47,339 bases of DNA from an uncultured Myxococcales bacterium (GTDB taxonomy: Bacteria > Myxococcota_A > UBA9042), in NCBI GenBank assembly GCA_903896545.1, contig CAITYF010000189.1, positions 1 through 47,339 on the forward strand, given 5' to 3'. The notes beneath the pieces are model-generated. The model was not told the DNA's origin, did no database searches, and saw nothing but the letters and a program-made list of their open reading frames with translations. Made by a program: the position numbers and the translations under genes. This document shows positions 39,585 through 47,256 of this stretch, in pieces. Position 1 is the first letter of the stretch. Each line of letters begins with the position of its first letter.

Positions 39585-40479
39585 GCGGATGTGGGTAAGT
39601 CTGTGGATAAAATTGATAAAGTGGTTCATTTCTGCCAGACGGCGTCAGCAGCACGGGCGGTGGAATCGTTTCCCCGGGGAAATTGGCAGTCGGTGGATGT
39701 ACGCCGAAGCGCAGCAGGCGTTCGCCGCCGGGCACGTCGCGGGCGAGGCGCGCCAGGTGCTCCGCCCGGCGCCAGGTGGGCGTGAGGAACACGACGGCCC
39801 GGATCCAGGTGAAGCCAAAGACGCGGCGAAAGTAGCCGACACCCAGGGCAGCCCGATAGCGCAGGAACTTGGCGCGCACACTGGCGTTGCCGCCGCGCGG
39901 ATCGGCGCGGATGATTTCAAAAAGGAACGTCTGAGGTCCCGCACTTCCCGGCCCTGGCGTGGTCACGGCGCCGTCGGGCATGACGGCATGCCGAAAGCGC
40001 TGCGTCTGGCTCGCGGCATGGTGGAGCCGACGCAGTTGATGCTCTCGGGTGATGACGGTGCGCGGATCGGTGGCCTCGGCGGCTACCGCCACGTCGGTGA
40101 AGACAAGGTGGTGGCGCATCGTGGCGAAGCCGTCCCGGTTCTGCGTGGGCGTATGTGGGATGTCGGTCAGGTTCCGGTGCAGCCGTTTGGCGACGACCTC
40201 TGCACCGGGAAGCGCGAGGCAGTACAGCGGCCGACCAGTCCAGGCGTCGCGGACACCGGGTACCTCCGGCGGCAGAAACAACCGGTCGAGATAGCCCGCG
40301 GACCATAGTCGCCGTAGTCGGACTTGCGCGACGCGCTGGTTGGCACCGCGGAAATGGAGCTGGTGCACATGGGCCGCCGCGAGGAATCGGTGTCGGTACA
40401 CGGACAGGAGCGCGTCCACGTCTCTCGTAGTCAGTTGAAACGGTTGCGGTTCGGTCGGGCGTTTGTGACGGCTCGTCAT
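39577..40479 (-). CDS. Replication-relaxation family protein of island B
   Basis: 300 residues; ATG 40479 is the first start after the long intergenic region (the open frame extends much further upstream as low-complexity sequence). The N-terminal winged helix reads QLTTRDVDALLSVYRHRFLA, HVHQLHFRGANQRVAQVRLR and RLWSAGYLDRLF. The central part has RPLYCLALPGAEVVAKRLHR and RHHLVFTDVAVAAEATDPRT, typical of the family, and the end holds FGFTWIRAVVFLTPTWRRAE. It is translationally overlapped with the coupling ATPase, the same pairing as in island A but in the opposite order. It probably binds element DNA at an origin. Confidence 0.75.
   Translation of the reverse strand: MTSRHKRPTEPQPFQLTTRDVDALLSVYRHRFLAAAHVHQLHFRGANQRVAQVRLRRLWSAGYLDRLFLPPEVPGVRDAWTGRPLYCLALPGAEVVAKRLHRNLTDIPHTPTQNRDGFATMRHHLVFTDVAVAAEATDPRTVITREHQLRRLHHAASQTQRFRHAVMPDGAVTTPGPGSAGPQTFLFEIIRADPRGGNASVRAKFLRYRAALGVGYFRRVFGFTWIRAVVFLTPTWRRAEHLARLARDVPGGERLLRFGVHPPTANFPGETIPPPVLLTPSGRNEPLYQFYPQTYPHPHV
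39590..39610 (-). other. Two DnaA-box-like sequences near the start of the coupling ATPase gene
   Basis: On the minus strand TTATCCACA (39610-39602) is a perfect DnaA box, and TTACCCACA (39598-39590) has one mismatch, three bases apart and in the same orientation. They lie in the overlap of two coding frames, so codon choice could also produce them. They could mark a replication origin of the element. Confidence 0.3.
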
Positions 40480-40908
40480 AGTTGTGGGTTGCAGTTCACC
40501 GCGCGGCACTGGCCCGCGTCGGTCATGGTTCAGATCCTTTGCCGTTCCAGCCGTGTTGCTGTTGAGCCCTCGCTGCCCGCCAGTCCGGCACGTTGGAAGC
40601 CGGCGCCTGTGGCGCTCGTGCTGGAAACGAGTCCGGCGGGCGGGTGCGAGGTAACACGCGCGCATACCGTCGTGGGGCGCGGTTCGCCGCGCCACCGACC
40701 CCGGTAAAGGCATTGACGCCCCGAGGACGCCGGTCAGGCTGGCCTCGGGTCTCAGCGGCAATTGATCTTTACTGGGGTCGGGGGCAAGGCCCCCGCGACG
40801 GTTGCGCTCGTTCGCCCGTTGGTTGTGCGGTTTTGTTGGTTCGGTTGTCGCGGTTGCCTCTTCGTTCCAAAGGACGAAGAGGGTGGACGTTGGGTTCGGC
40901 CCGGTCGG
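40480..40908. other. Hairpin-rich intergenic region (oriT/origin candidate)
   Basis: About 430 bases without a convincing gene but with many inverted repeats: GCGCC/GGCGC (40603-40615), CTCGT/ACGAG (40615-40631), GGCGCGG-TTCG-CCGCGCC (40676-40693), GGGGGC-AAG-GCCCCC (40780-40794) and CCTCTTCGT/ACGAAGAGG (40857-40882). The region lies just upstream of the replication-relaxation gene. Such clusters are usual at transfer or replication origins; the role here is inferred. Confidence 0.4.
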
Positions 40909-41085
40909 TTATGGTTTGTCATCCAGCTTGTCGAGGAGTCTTTTCAGGATTTGTTTCGCCGGCATGAGACGGCGTTGCACGTCGGTAGCCGTCCGGCCGC
41001 TCGAGCTGAGCCCGAGTTTGACGACCGAATAGCGAATGGCGGACACCGACACGTCGGACTCGCGGTTTTGTTTGTTGGCGCGCAT
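40909..41085 (-). CDS. Small basic hypothetical protein (58 aa)
   Basis: ATG 41085 lies 10 bases after the stop of the HTH gene. The product MRANKQNRESDVSVSAIRYS continues with GLSSSGRTATDVQRRLMPAK and a helical, basic end (QILKRLLDKLDDKP). It could be a small DNA-binding or accessory protein co-transcribed with the HTH gene. The ribosome binding site is weak, so the gene is uncertain. Confidence 0.4.
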   Translation of the reverse strand: MRANKQNRESDVSVSAIRYSVVKLGLSSSGRTATDVQRRLMPAKQILKRLLDKLDDKP

Positions 41086-41095
41086 AGTTCGATGG

Positions 41096-41812
41096 TTAGT
41101 TGTGAAATGGAAGGTCAAGCTGTTCGCCCGTTGGCGCTGCCGCCGGTGCGACACTTTGGGCGAGTGCGATGCCGGCGGCGAGGAGAACGAGCGGTCCACG
41201 CCGATCGAATGGCGACAGCCAGCCCGTTCGGCGTGAGATGCGGACGTGGCGTCGAAGCGCCGGGACAGCGGTGAGCGCGTAAGCGGCGATGCTACGCAGG
41301 CGCGCGTCGTGCAGACCGAGCGCTTCGGCGACCTCCTTGTAGGTCGTGGTCGCAATTGCCTCGGCCGGAAATCCGGAACGGGTATCCGTTAGCAGCTTCG
41401 CGCTGTAATCGGCGGCGAACTGTCGCGCGCCGTCAAGCAGAACCTCCAGCGCGGAGCTGCGTGGCTTGCCGTGTCCGCGAATCTCGATGATGTCGCGGCC
41501 GCAGGCGCAAACCGATACGGCGCCGGTGCTTCGGCGCAGGACGACAACAACATTTTGTCCGGGGACGGCCGTAGGGAGAGCGACCAGTTCCTCGACGGAG
41601 CAACGAAGGGCGCGAGCGAGCGCCAGCCACGCGCGCAGGGATTCAGGAATCTTGCGCGTGGTCTCAAGGGCGCGGAGCTTGCGCACCGGGATTCCGGCCA
41701 GGACAGCAAGTTGCGCCTGCCCGAGCGAAGTAGAGCCATGAAGTTGTCGTAGATGACGCAAGCGGAGAGCGAGTGGGCGGGCGCTCTCTGCGTCGGGTAA
41801 GTCAAAGGGCAT
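41096..41812 (-). CDS. XRE-type HTH regulator with unassigned C-terminal domain
   Basis: 238 residues from ATG 41812 (a longer frame to 42049 is Arg/Pro-rich and probably untranslated). Residues 14-80 form an XRE-like HTH: LRLRHLRQLHGSTSLGQAQL, AVLAGIPVRKLRALETTRKI, ESLRAWLALARALRCSVEEL. A second domain (90-215) has VVVVLRRSTGAVSVCACGRD, helix ARQFAADYSAKLLTD, TTYKEVAEALGLHDARLRSI and LTAVPALRRHVRISRR, then a hydrophobic stretch. I do not recognise this domain. It is the first minus-strand gene of island B and may repress it. Confidence 0.7.
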   Translation of the reverse strand: MPFDLPDAESARPLALRLRHLRQLHGSTSLGQAQLAVLAGIPVRKLRALETTRKIPESLRAWLALARALRCSVEELVALPTAVPGQNVVVVLRRSTGAVSVCACGRDIIEIRGHGKPRSSALEVLLDGARQFAADYSAKLLTDTRSGFPAEAIATTTYKEVAEALGLHDARLRSIAAYALTAVPALRRHVRISRRTGWLSPFDRRGPLVLLAAGIALAQSVAPAAAPTGEQLDLPFHN

Positions 41813-42190
41813 GGTGTTGGGGCCAGCGTTGGCGGGCCGTGTGGGAAAGTCTGCCGGCCGGCATGTCACTTTTGGACAATGGGGCCGGCTGTTCGCCGCC
41901 GACCGCGGAGGGGGCACCTCCGGCGCACGATGGCGCGTGCCAGATGACGACTTCGGCCTCCGGCGGCAGCGAACATAACCCATGATACCGGAGAACTTCT
42001 GAACCTGTCGCGGGGTCCAGGCGGCGGCTTTTGACCCTTTTGTGCACATGTTGGTGCCGAGGTGAACGAACGGGCGTTCGGCGACTCGATGTCCTCTGGG
42101 CCGGCATTCGACCTACATGCTGGTAAGGCGGTCGCTTTCCGCCGGTTTTGGGGCTGACGTCGGTCGAGCAACACGTGGCACAATAGATAG
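41813..42190. other. Intergenic region between the HTH regulator and the recombinase genes
   Basis: About 378 bases between divergent genes. It contains GCCGGCCGGC, a GGAGG/CCTCC hairpin around 41909-41923 and a GGCGG/CCGCC hairpin followed by GGTTTT at 42127-42149 on the plus strand. Promoters for both sides should lie here, but no clear -35/-10 pair was found. Confidence 0.45.
42127..42149 (+). terminator. Weak terminator-like hairpin
   Basis: GGCGG (42127-42131) and CCGCC (42139-42143) with a 7-base loop, followed by GGTTTT. It lies upstream of the 42191 gene with no plus-strand gene before it, so its role is unclear. Confidence 0.25.
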
Positions 42191-42415
42191 ATGCATAATA
42201 TTTTACCCAAATCACGAGTTCGCGGCCTCCTCCGCCCTTGGCACGCGGTCGTGATCGACGAGCAACTCGTTGGCCGCTTTCGCTCACTCGTCGAGAAACA
42301 TGTCGGCGCGCCACTGACGTGGTCGACCGATGAAATCCGCAGTTACATTCGAACGTTACTAAAACTCATTCACATCCTCGTCCAGGAAAACGAGTGCGAT
42401 CTGGACCTGAGCTAG
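42191..42415 (+). CDS. Small hypothetical protein before the serine recombinase (74 aa)
   Basis: ATG 42191; no strong ribosome binding site. MHNILPKSRVRGLLRPWHAV is followed by FRSLVEKHVGAPLTWSTDEI and a leucine-rich helix SYIRTLLKLIHILVQENECD. It ends 10 bases before the recombinase ATG, so the two are probably co-transcribed. It may be a small recombination partner (directionality factor or regulator). Function unknown. Confidence 0.5.
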   Translation: MHNILPKSRVRGLLRPWHAVVIDEQLVGRFRSLVEKHVGAPLTWSTDEIRSYIRTLLKLIHILVQENECDLDLS

Positions 42416-42425
42416 CAGTAAAAAT

Positions 42426-44063
42426 ATGAAACTTATCATGTACGTGAGAAAATCCACTGAATCCGAAGACAAGCAGGTGATGTCCATCCCTGCCCAAGTC
42501 CGCGAACTGAGCGCCCTCATGGCGCGCCAAGGTCACTTGCTCGTCGGCGAGCCGCTAAGCGAGCAACAATCGGCGAAGCACCCGGGGCGTCCGGTGTTCG
42601 CGGAAGTGTTGAAGTTGGTCCGTTCAAGGAAGGCGGACGGCATCGTGTGTTGGCACCTGGACCGTCTGGCGCGCAATCCGACAGATGGTGCTGCCATCAT
42701 GCAGGATCTGTCGGACGGTCGACTCAAAGCGGTCGTGACTCCTGACCGCACATACACCGGCACAGGCGACGACGGGCTGATGATGTGCATAATTTTTGGC
42801 ATGGCCACGAAGTATTCCGTGGATCTGTCGAAAAACGTGCTGCGCGGCTATGACGAAGCCGTGCAACGCGGTATATATCCTTGTGCAAATCTTCCACTTG
42901 GCTACATGCGTGACCGCGAGACCAAGCTCTGCATCCCGGACCCGGAGCGCTGGGACAAGGTGCAGGAACTGTGGCGCCGACGCATTGCCGGCGAACAGGT
43001 CGCGACGCTCGTCGATGTGGCCCGATACGAAATGGGCTTGCGCACCCGCACCCCGCGCCGGAGGACTGAACGTGGCGCGAACCGGTACCAGCAGAGGTTG
43101 GTGGCGCGGGCGTATGTGTACAAAATGTTCGACAACCCGTTCTACGCCGGCCTCATCCGATGGCGCGGGAAAGCAGTGCCCGGACAACACCAGGCCATGA
43201 TTACGCCGACAGAATTTTATGACACAAAACTTGACCGGCGAAAAAAATACCGGACCCACTCAGATCTGCCCTATCGCGGGCTCATGACCTGCGGGGAGTG
43301 CGGCCGGGGTGTTGTGGCTGAACGCCGCACAAAGCCATCGTTGGTCAGCTACGTGTACTACCGATGCTTGGGCACCACACGGTCGCCACGACAATGCAAC
43401 GCCCCGGCGGTCACGAAAAGCGAGATCGACCGGGCTCTTCGTGAAACAATCGCACAGGCGACGCTGCCGAAGGAAATCGTCTCGCTGCTCCTGGACGAAC
43501 TTGCGGGACTCTCGCGCCAGAACGTAGAAGCGGAAGCAGAAATTCAACGCCGTCGGCAGATCGAGCTGCGCGATGCCCAGTCCAAACAGGGACGCCTGTT
43601 ACAGGCATTCCTCGCCGGACTTGTGACCGAGGAGGAGATGGCATCGGAGCGTGGACGTCTTGAGTTGCTCGTCGGGCGTGCGTCAGCGGCGGCGTCAGAG
43701 CCCGACGCATTCACGAAACTGCTCGGACTGCTCAAAGCGAAGATCTTTTCGCAGAACGATGCGCTTGAACGATTCGATGATGGGGACGATACAAAAAAGA
43801 CCGCCCTTGCGGGCGCTCTCTGCTCAAACTTGGTGCTGAATGGACGAAAAGTGGCTCCACGACTGGCCGAACCATTCCGGACACTGGCTGCTTTTTCTGA
43901 AAAATCCATTATGGTGGGCGCAGATGGACGCAGCTCGGACGTTGACGAGTTGATGCAGCGACTTCTTGACGCGTGCACTCGCATGTCGACGACTCCGTGC
44001 CATAAGCGTGCGGAAGCGATTATAGTTCATCGGTTGACGCGCGCAGCAGACGCTCAGCAGTAG
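42426..44063 (+). CDS. Large serine recombinase
   Basis: 545 residues from ATG 42426. The resolvase catalytic domain starts with KLIMYVRKSTESED (nucleophile Ser10) and has IPAQVRELSALMARQG and VCWHLDRLARNPTD with the conserved Arg residues. A recombinase domain follows (RYEMGLRTRTPRRRTER, then FDNPFYAGLIRWRGKAVPG), then a zinc ribbon with CGECGRGVV (Cys289, Cys292), Cys314 and Cys324, a coiled coil (about 350-440) and a C-terminal tail. This is the architecture of phage and ICE integrases of the serine type. It is plausible for integration of island B or of a separate small element. No att core was identified. Confidence 0.92.
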   Translation: MKLIMYVRKSTESEDKQVMSIPAQVRELSALMARQGHLLVGEPLSEQQSAKHPGRPVFAEVLKLVRSRKADGIVCWHLDRLARNPTDGAAIMQDLSDGRLKAVVTPDRTYTGTGDDGLMMCIIFGMATKYSVDLSKNVLRGYDEAVQRGIYPCANLPLGYMRDRETKLCIPDPERWDKVQELWRRRIAGEQVATLVDVARYEMGLRTRTPRRRTERGANRYQQRLVARAYVYKMFDNPFYAGLIRWRGKAVPGQHQAMITPTEFYDTKLDRRKKYRTHSDLPYRGLMTCGECGRGVVAERRTKPSLVSYVYYRCLGTTRSPRQCNAPAVTKSEIDRALRETIAQATLPKEIVSLLLDELAGLSRQNVEAEAEIQRRRQIELRDAQSKQGRLLQAFLAGLVTEEEMASERGRLELLVGRASAAASEPDAFTKLLGLLKAKIFSQNDALERFDDGDDTKKTALAGALCSNLVLNGRKVAPRLAEPFRTLAAFSEKSIMVGADGRSSDVDELMQRLLDACTRMSTTPCHKRAEAIIVHRLTRAADAQQ

Positions 44064-44157
44064 TGTCGCGCGATCCGCGGTGCTAGAAAACTCACCGCTC
44101 GGATCGGTGCCCGCCACGGTCCAGTCGTTGAGTTGTTTGCGCCACATGTTAGCGTCG

Positions 44158-44166
44158 TGGTAAAAT
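44158..44166 (+). promoter_or_regulatory. Extended -10 element before the gene at 44195
   Basis: TGGTAAAAT is a good extended -10 (TGn then TAAAAT), 28 bases before the ATG. No -35 box at the right distance. Confidence 0.3.
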
Positions 44167-44194
44167 GCGACTTACATAATCACGACACACATCC

Positions 44195-44509
44195 ATGAAG
44201 GAACCATCGACGTTCGGTGCTCCGCAAGTTGGGACCGAGAATAAGACTCCTCTGGAGCGAGAACGGGACCTCCTCATCGAGGAGTTGTTCAATATTGAAG
44301 AACATTACATTGACCAGCATACGTCAGCAGCGATGACGGCCGCGCGCGGCGCAGATCCTCAAGTGGACATCGCAAGCAGAGAAATGATGGCGCAAATGCA
44401 ACGAATGATAGTTCTGGTTAGGCGCTTGGGCCACATCACTCAGGAGAATTGGAGCGAGTGGTTTAATAAGCGAGGTAAGTTTCTCCCCCGACCTGAAGAC
44501 AAAGCCTAA
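44195..44509 (+). CDS. Small hypothetical acidic helical protein (104 aa)
   Basis: ATG 44195; a disordered start (MKEPSTFGAPQVGTENKTPL) is followed by helices ERERDLLIEELFNIEEHYID, then EMMAQMQRMIVLVRRLGHIT and ENWSEWFNKRGKFL. It is probably soluble and regulatory or structural. The family is not recognised. It converges with the STAND-like gene, with 12 bases between stops. Confidence 0.55.
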   Translation: MKEPSTFGAPQVGTENKTPLERERDLLIEELFNIEEHYIDQHTSAAMTAARGADPQVDIASREMMAQMQRMIVLVRRLGHITQENWSEWFNKRGKFLPRPEDKA

Positions 44510-44521
44510 TCTTCATGCGTT

Positions 44522-47233
44522 TCACGGTCCTGTTAGTCGCTGAATAAGACCATAGACCTCGGCCCAGGGTTGGCCCGTGAGTCTGCCCCGGGCCGCCTGT
44601 TGCCTGCGGCTCACTTCCTGGACCTCGGGCGGATAGTCATCGTCGGCGGCAATGCCGACGAGAATCGACTTGAGGTCATTTTCGCGATGTCGCCAACCGT
44701 TTTCCACCAGAACTCTCCCTATCTCAGGCGCCAGGTGCTTCGCGGATGTGATGATGTCCCGCAGGAAGTCGGTCTCAGTTGAAGGGTGCAAAAACAGGCC
44801 TGCGATGGGAGTTCGAAGGCGAGCTGCCGCAGCTCGCAGCGGGGACGACTCGTGTGAACTCTTGATGCCGCAAGCCGCGTGGCCGAGCATTTGTCCTAAC
44901 AGCCAACGCGCCAGATCCGCTTTCAGTGTGGTAAGTATGCTCAACAGCGGCCCAAGGCGACCAATGTGGACAATTGTTGCGGAGTCTGCCCCCAATAACC
45001 GCCAAACGCGTTCGACCGCATCGCGGGTCGGGTTATCTTCAATCACGACCGCCCAGCAATCGAAGAGCGAGACGAGCGCCTTGTCGTGTCGCTGGAGTGG
45101 CGACAGTGTCGCCAAGAAGTCCCATACATCTGGATTTCCAGCAAGTTGAGGATTCTGACGCAAGGCAGTCGCCACGAGGGCTAACGCAGCCACGCGAAGC
45201 GGCCCAAAGTTTGACGGCACCAAGACCCCGGCCTGTTCGCGGGCGAGTGTCTGCCCAGTGGCTCTTTGCAGGCACTTTGGCAGATCGACATGACCCCCAA
45301 CAATTAACGCAAGTCGAATGAGTCGCAACGCGCGAGCACGACGTTCGAAATTTCCATAGACAAAATCTCGCTCCGCGAGTTCAAGGATGACCGGAGCGTA
45401 GACATTTAATGATTCAATAATCAATGATTGAGTGCCTGCTTGCCCAGCGAGCTCCGCCTGACCGATCCCAGGGTCGTCTGAGTCGTCCGTCGCGAAGCGA
45501 GGACTAAATCCAGTGAACACGGAGTCAGTCGCGGAAAGAAAGTGAGCGGCTCCATCCACTTCGGCAGCAGTGGAAAGAACCGCGAGCGCACGCATCAACA
45601 GCATGTCATGTGCAGCGAAGGGCGCAATCTGAGGAAGAAATGTCGCCGCTGGCACCCGCCAGCCAAACGGATTTGACGACTTCCGATCATCTGAATTGCC
45701 GAAGATCACTTCGACCACAGAACGGGCGGCCGGAACATTCGCGGCAGCTGCGATGCCGACCAATGGCGAGAGATCTCCCGGGACACTCCAACGTTCAGGC
45801 GCTTGAAACTGTGGATGGTCAAATACTCTATGCAGGGTCTCCGCGGATAGATCCCGATAGGCATGCCGAAATCCGATGAGCAGCCAGTTGAGATCTGAAC
45901 CACTCGCCAGGAACAGGTTCTGGACCCAAATCACGCACTCTTCTGGGTCATGTGCAGGGTCGGCTGAGGCTTCCGCAAGTAGGACAGGAAGCGACACACG
46001 GCCGAAAAGTGCTCTCTTTCCTACAGTCTCTAATTCCACAAGAACTTCGCTCGACGAGGCGCGGAATGACGCTGAGCGAGCCAGCAAGATGCCTAATTGG
46101 TTCGCATGGACCTCTGCGTTTGATTTGTCTGCGTCACCGAGTCTATCGGCGAAGTCAGAAAAGCTGCCTCTTTGGTCCGCCAAGGTCGCCAATAGTCGAC
46201 CGAGCCGCCGGCGAGTCTCTTCCTCATGTTCGACGGCCGCTCGCACGTGCGGATGAATTGACCAGGCGCCGAGCGTTCCGAGTCCCAACGCGGACGCAGC
46301 TTGCGGGTGACGTTCGAAGCAGCTAATCACGTGGTTGATTAGCTGGGTTCTTCGAGGTGACCGTCCACTCTCGCTTACCAGTCGACGAATCTGCATCCGC
46401 CCAATCTCAGCGGTGGTGGGAGTGTCAAGCAGATTGAACATTGCCGTCGCGTAGTTGACGATTGCGTCGCTGTCCAATCCGGCAGAGACAACGGATGCCA
46501 CAAGGTCCAACTCTCCCAGCAGGACGTCGGTTCGGGTCGGCTCGCGAATCGAAAGCATCTCGACGAGCCGGATGAACGGTGCCAGAAGCCGAGAAGTCGC
46601 GTGTGCTCCTTGGGGGGAAACGAGCGGCCAAAGTCGCTGCGCCAACCAGAACGCGTCGTCTTTTCGGTGTCTTGGAATGTTTTGAGCATCGATAATAAAA
46701 TCGGGCAGTTCCGCCTCAAACCTGGCATCGTCGAAGATCAGGACCAGGGCTTGCTTTAGCGTCTCCGACCACGGAGTCTCCGAACGAATGAGGACGCGCA
46801 GAGCTGTCCGGCGTCGATTTCCGTGTGGATGATGAAGACAGTGCAGTAAATCAACGACAATTGCCGGGTCCTGTTCACGATCCCGCAGCAGGAACAAGCA
46901 CTCCAAGACAGGTTGGAGCCACATGGATTCACCAGATTCTGCTAACTGTTTTGCGCAAATGGCGTATGCGTCCGTGTTTGCAATTCGAAATAGTGCCCGC
47001 GCCGCGGCGTACTCAAGAAGTGTCTGATGCCGAAACCGCGTCCCGATTGCCCGTCGGACTTGAGCGCACGCGACGACTCCGCGTCGCTCCAACTTCTCGA
47101 CATCCGCCCGGGACAAACCAGCAAGTCCGGTTGGGGGCAATTCAACTTCTACTTGACCTCGCGCCAGCATCTGCAACGCCAGTGCCTCAACTGCCCGACT
47201 AAGGGCTCGTGCAATATTAACTCGACGATCCAA
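44522..47233 (-). CDS. C-terminal part of a NACHT/STAND-like NTPase, 5' end apparently lost
   Basis: 903 residues as written from a TTG at 47233, but this is probably not a true start: the frame stays open only seven more codons, to a TGA at 47254-47252, next to the IS transposase start at 47257. The first 80 residues match the winged helix that follows a NACHT domain: ARALSRAVEALALQMLARGQ, then VRRAIGTRFRHQTLLEYAAA (FRHQ...EYAAARAL signature). The remaining 800 residues are helical repeats of HEAT/ARM type (LVLIFDDARFEAELPDFIID, LPQIAPFAAHDMLLMRALAV, LRLIRLALIVGGHVDLPKCL). No Walker motifs remain. STAND NTPases act as invader sensors in bacterial defence; here only the sensor half is left, so it is probably non-functional or part of a longer interrupted gene. 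Confidence 0.65.
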   Translation of the reverse strand: MDRRVNIARALSRAVEALALQMLARGQVEVELPPTGLAGLSRADVEKLERRGVVACAQVRRAIGTRFRHQTLLEYAAARALFRIANTDAYAICAKQLAESGESMWLQPVLECLFLLRDREQDPAIVVDLLHCLHHPHGNRRRTALRVLIRSETPWSETLKQALVLIFDDARFEAELPDFIIDAQNIPRHRKDDAFWLAQRLWPLVSPQGAHATSRLLAPFIRLVEMLSIREPTRTDVLLGELDLVASVVSAGLDSDAIVNYATAMFNLLDTPTTAEIGRMQIRRLVSESGRSPRRTQLINHVISCFERHPQAASALGLGTLGAWSIHPHVRAAVEHEEETRRRLGRLLATLADQRGSFSDFADRLGDADKSNAEVHANQLGILLARSASFRASSSEVLVELETVGKRALFGRVSLPVLLAEASADPAHDPEECVIWVQNLFLASGSDLNWLLIGFRHAYRDLSAETLHRVFDHPQFQAPERWSVPGDLSPLVGIAAAANVPAARSVVEVIFGNSDDRKSSNPFGWRVPAATFLPQIAPFAAHDMLLMRALAVLSTAAEVDGAAHFLSATDSVFTGFSPRFATDDSDDPGIGQAELAGQAGTQSLIIESLNVYAPVILELAERDFVYGNFERRARALRLIRLALIVGGHVDLPKCLQRATGQTLAREQAGVLVPSNFGPLRVAALALVATALRQNPQLAGNPDVWDFLATLSPLQRHDKALVSLFDCWAVVIEDNPTRDAVERVWRLLGADSATIVHIGRLGPLLSILTTLKADLARWLLGQMLGHAACGIKSSHESSPLRAAAARLRTPIAGLFLHPSTETDFLRDIITSAKHLAPEIGRVLVENGWRHRENDLKSILVGIAADDDYPPEVQEVSRRQQAARGRLTGQPWAEVYGLIQRLTGP

Positions 47234-47256
47234 AGCACTCGTGTATAATCCTCAGT

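Larger units (their letters stand above)
30764..41812. mobile_element. Island B: probable integrative element carrying a ubiquitin-like cassette (limits approximate)
   Basis: An integrase on the plus strand at one side and a minus-strand run of at least nine genes with replication or transfer functions define this block: HTH regulator, small ORF, replication-relaxation protein, coupling ATPase, Ubl, E2-like, JAB, E1-like, primase, zinc ribbon, SprT-like protease, then the kinase. att repeats were not identified, so the limits are approximate, and the serine recombinase at 42426 may belong to the same or another element. Confidence 0.5.
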
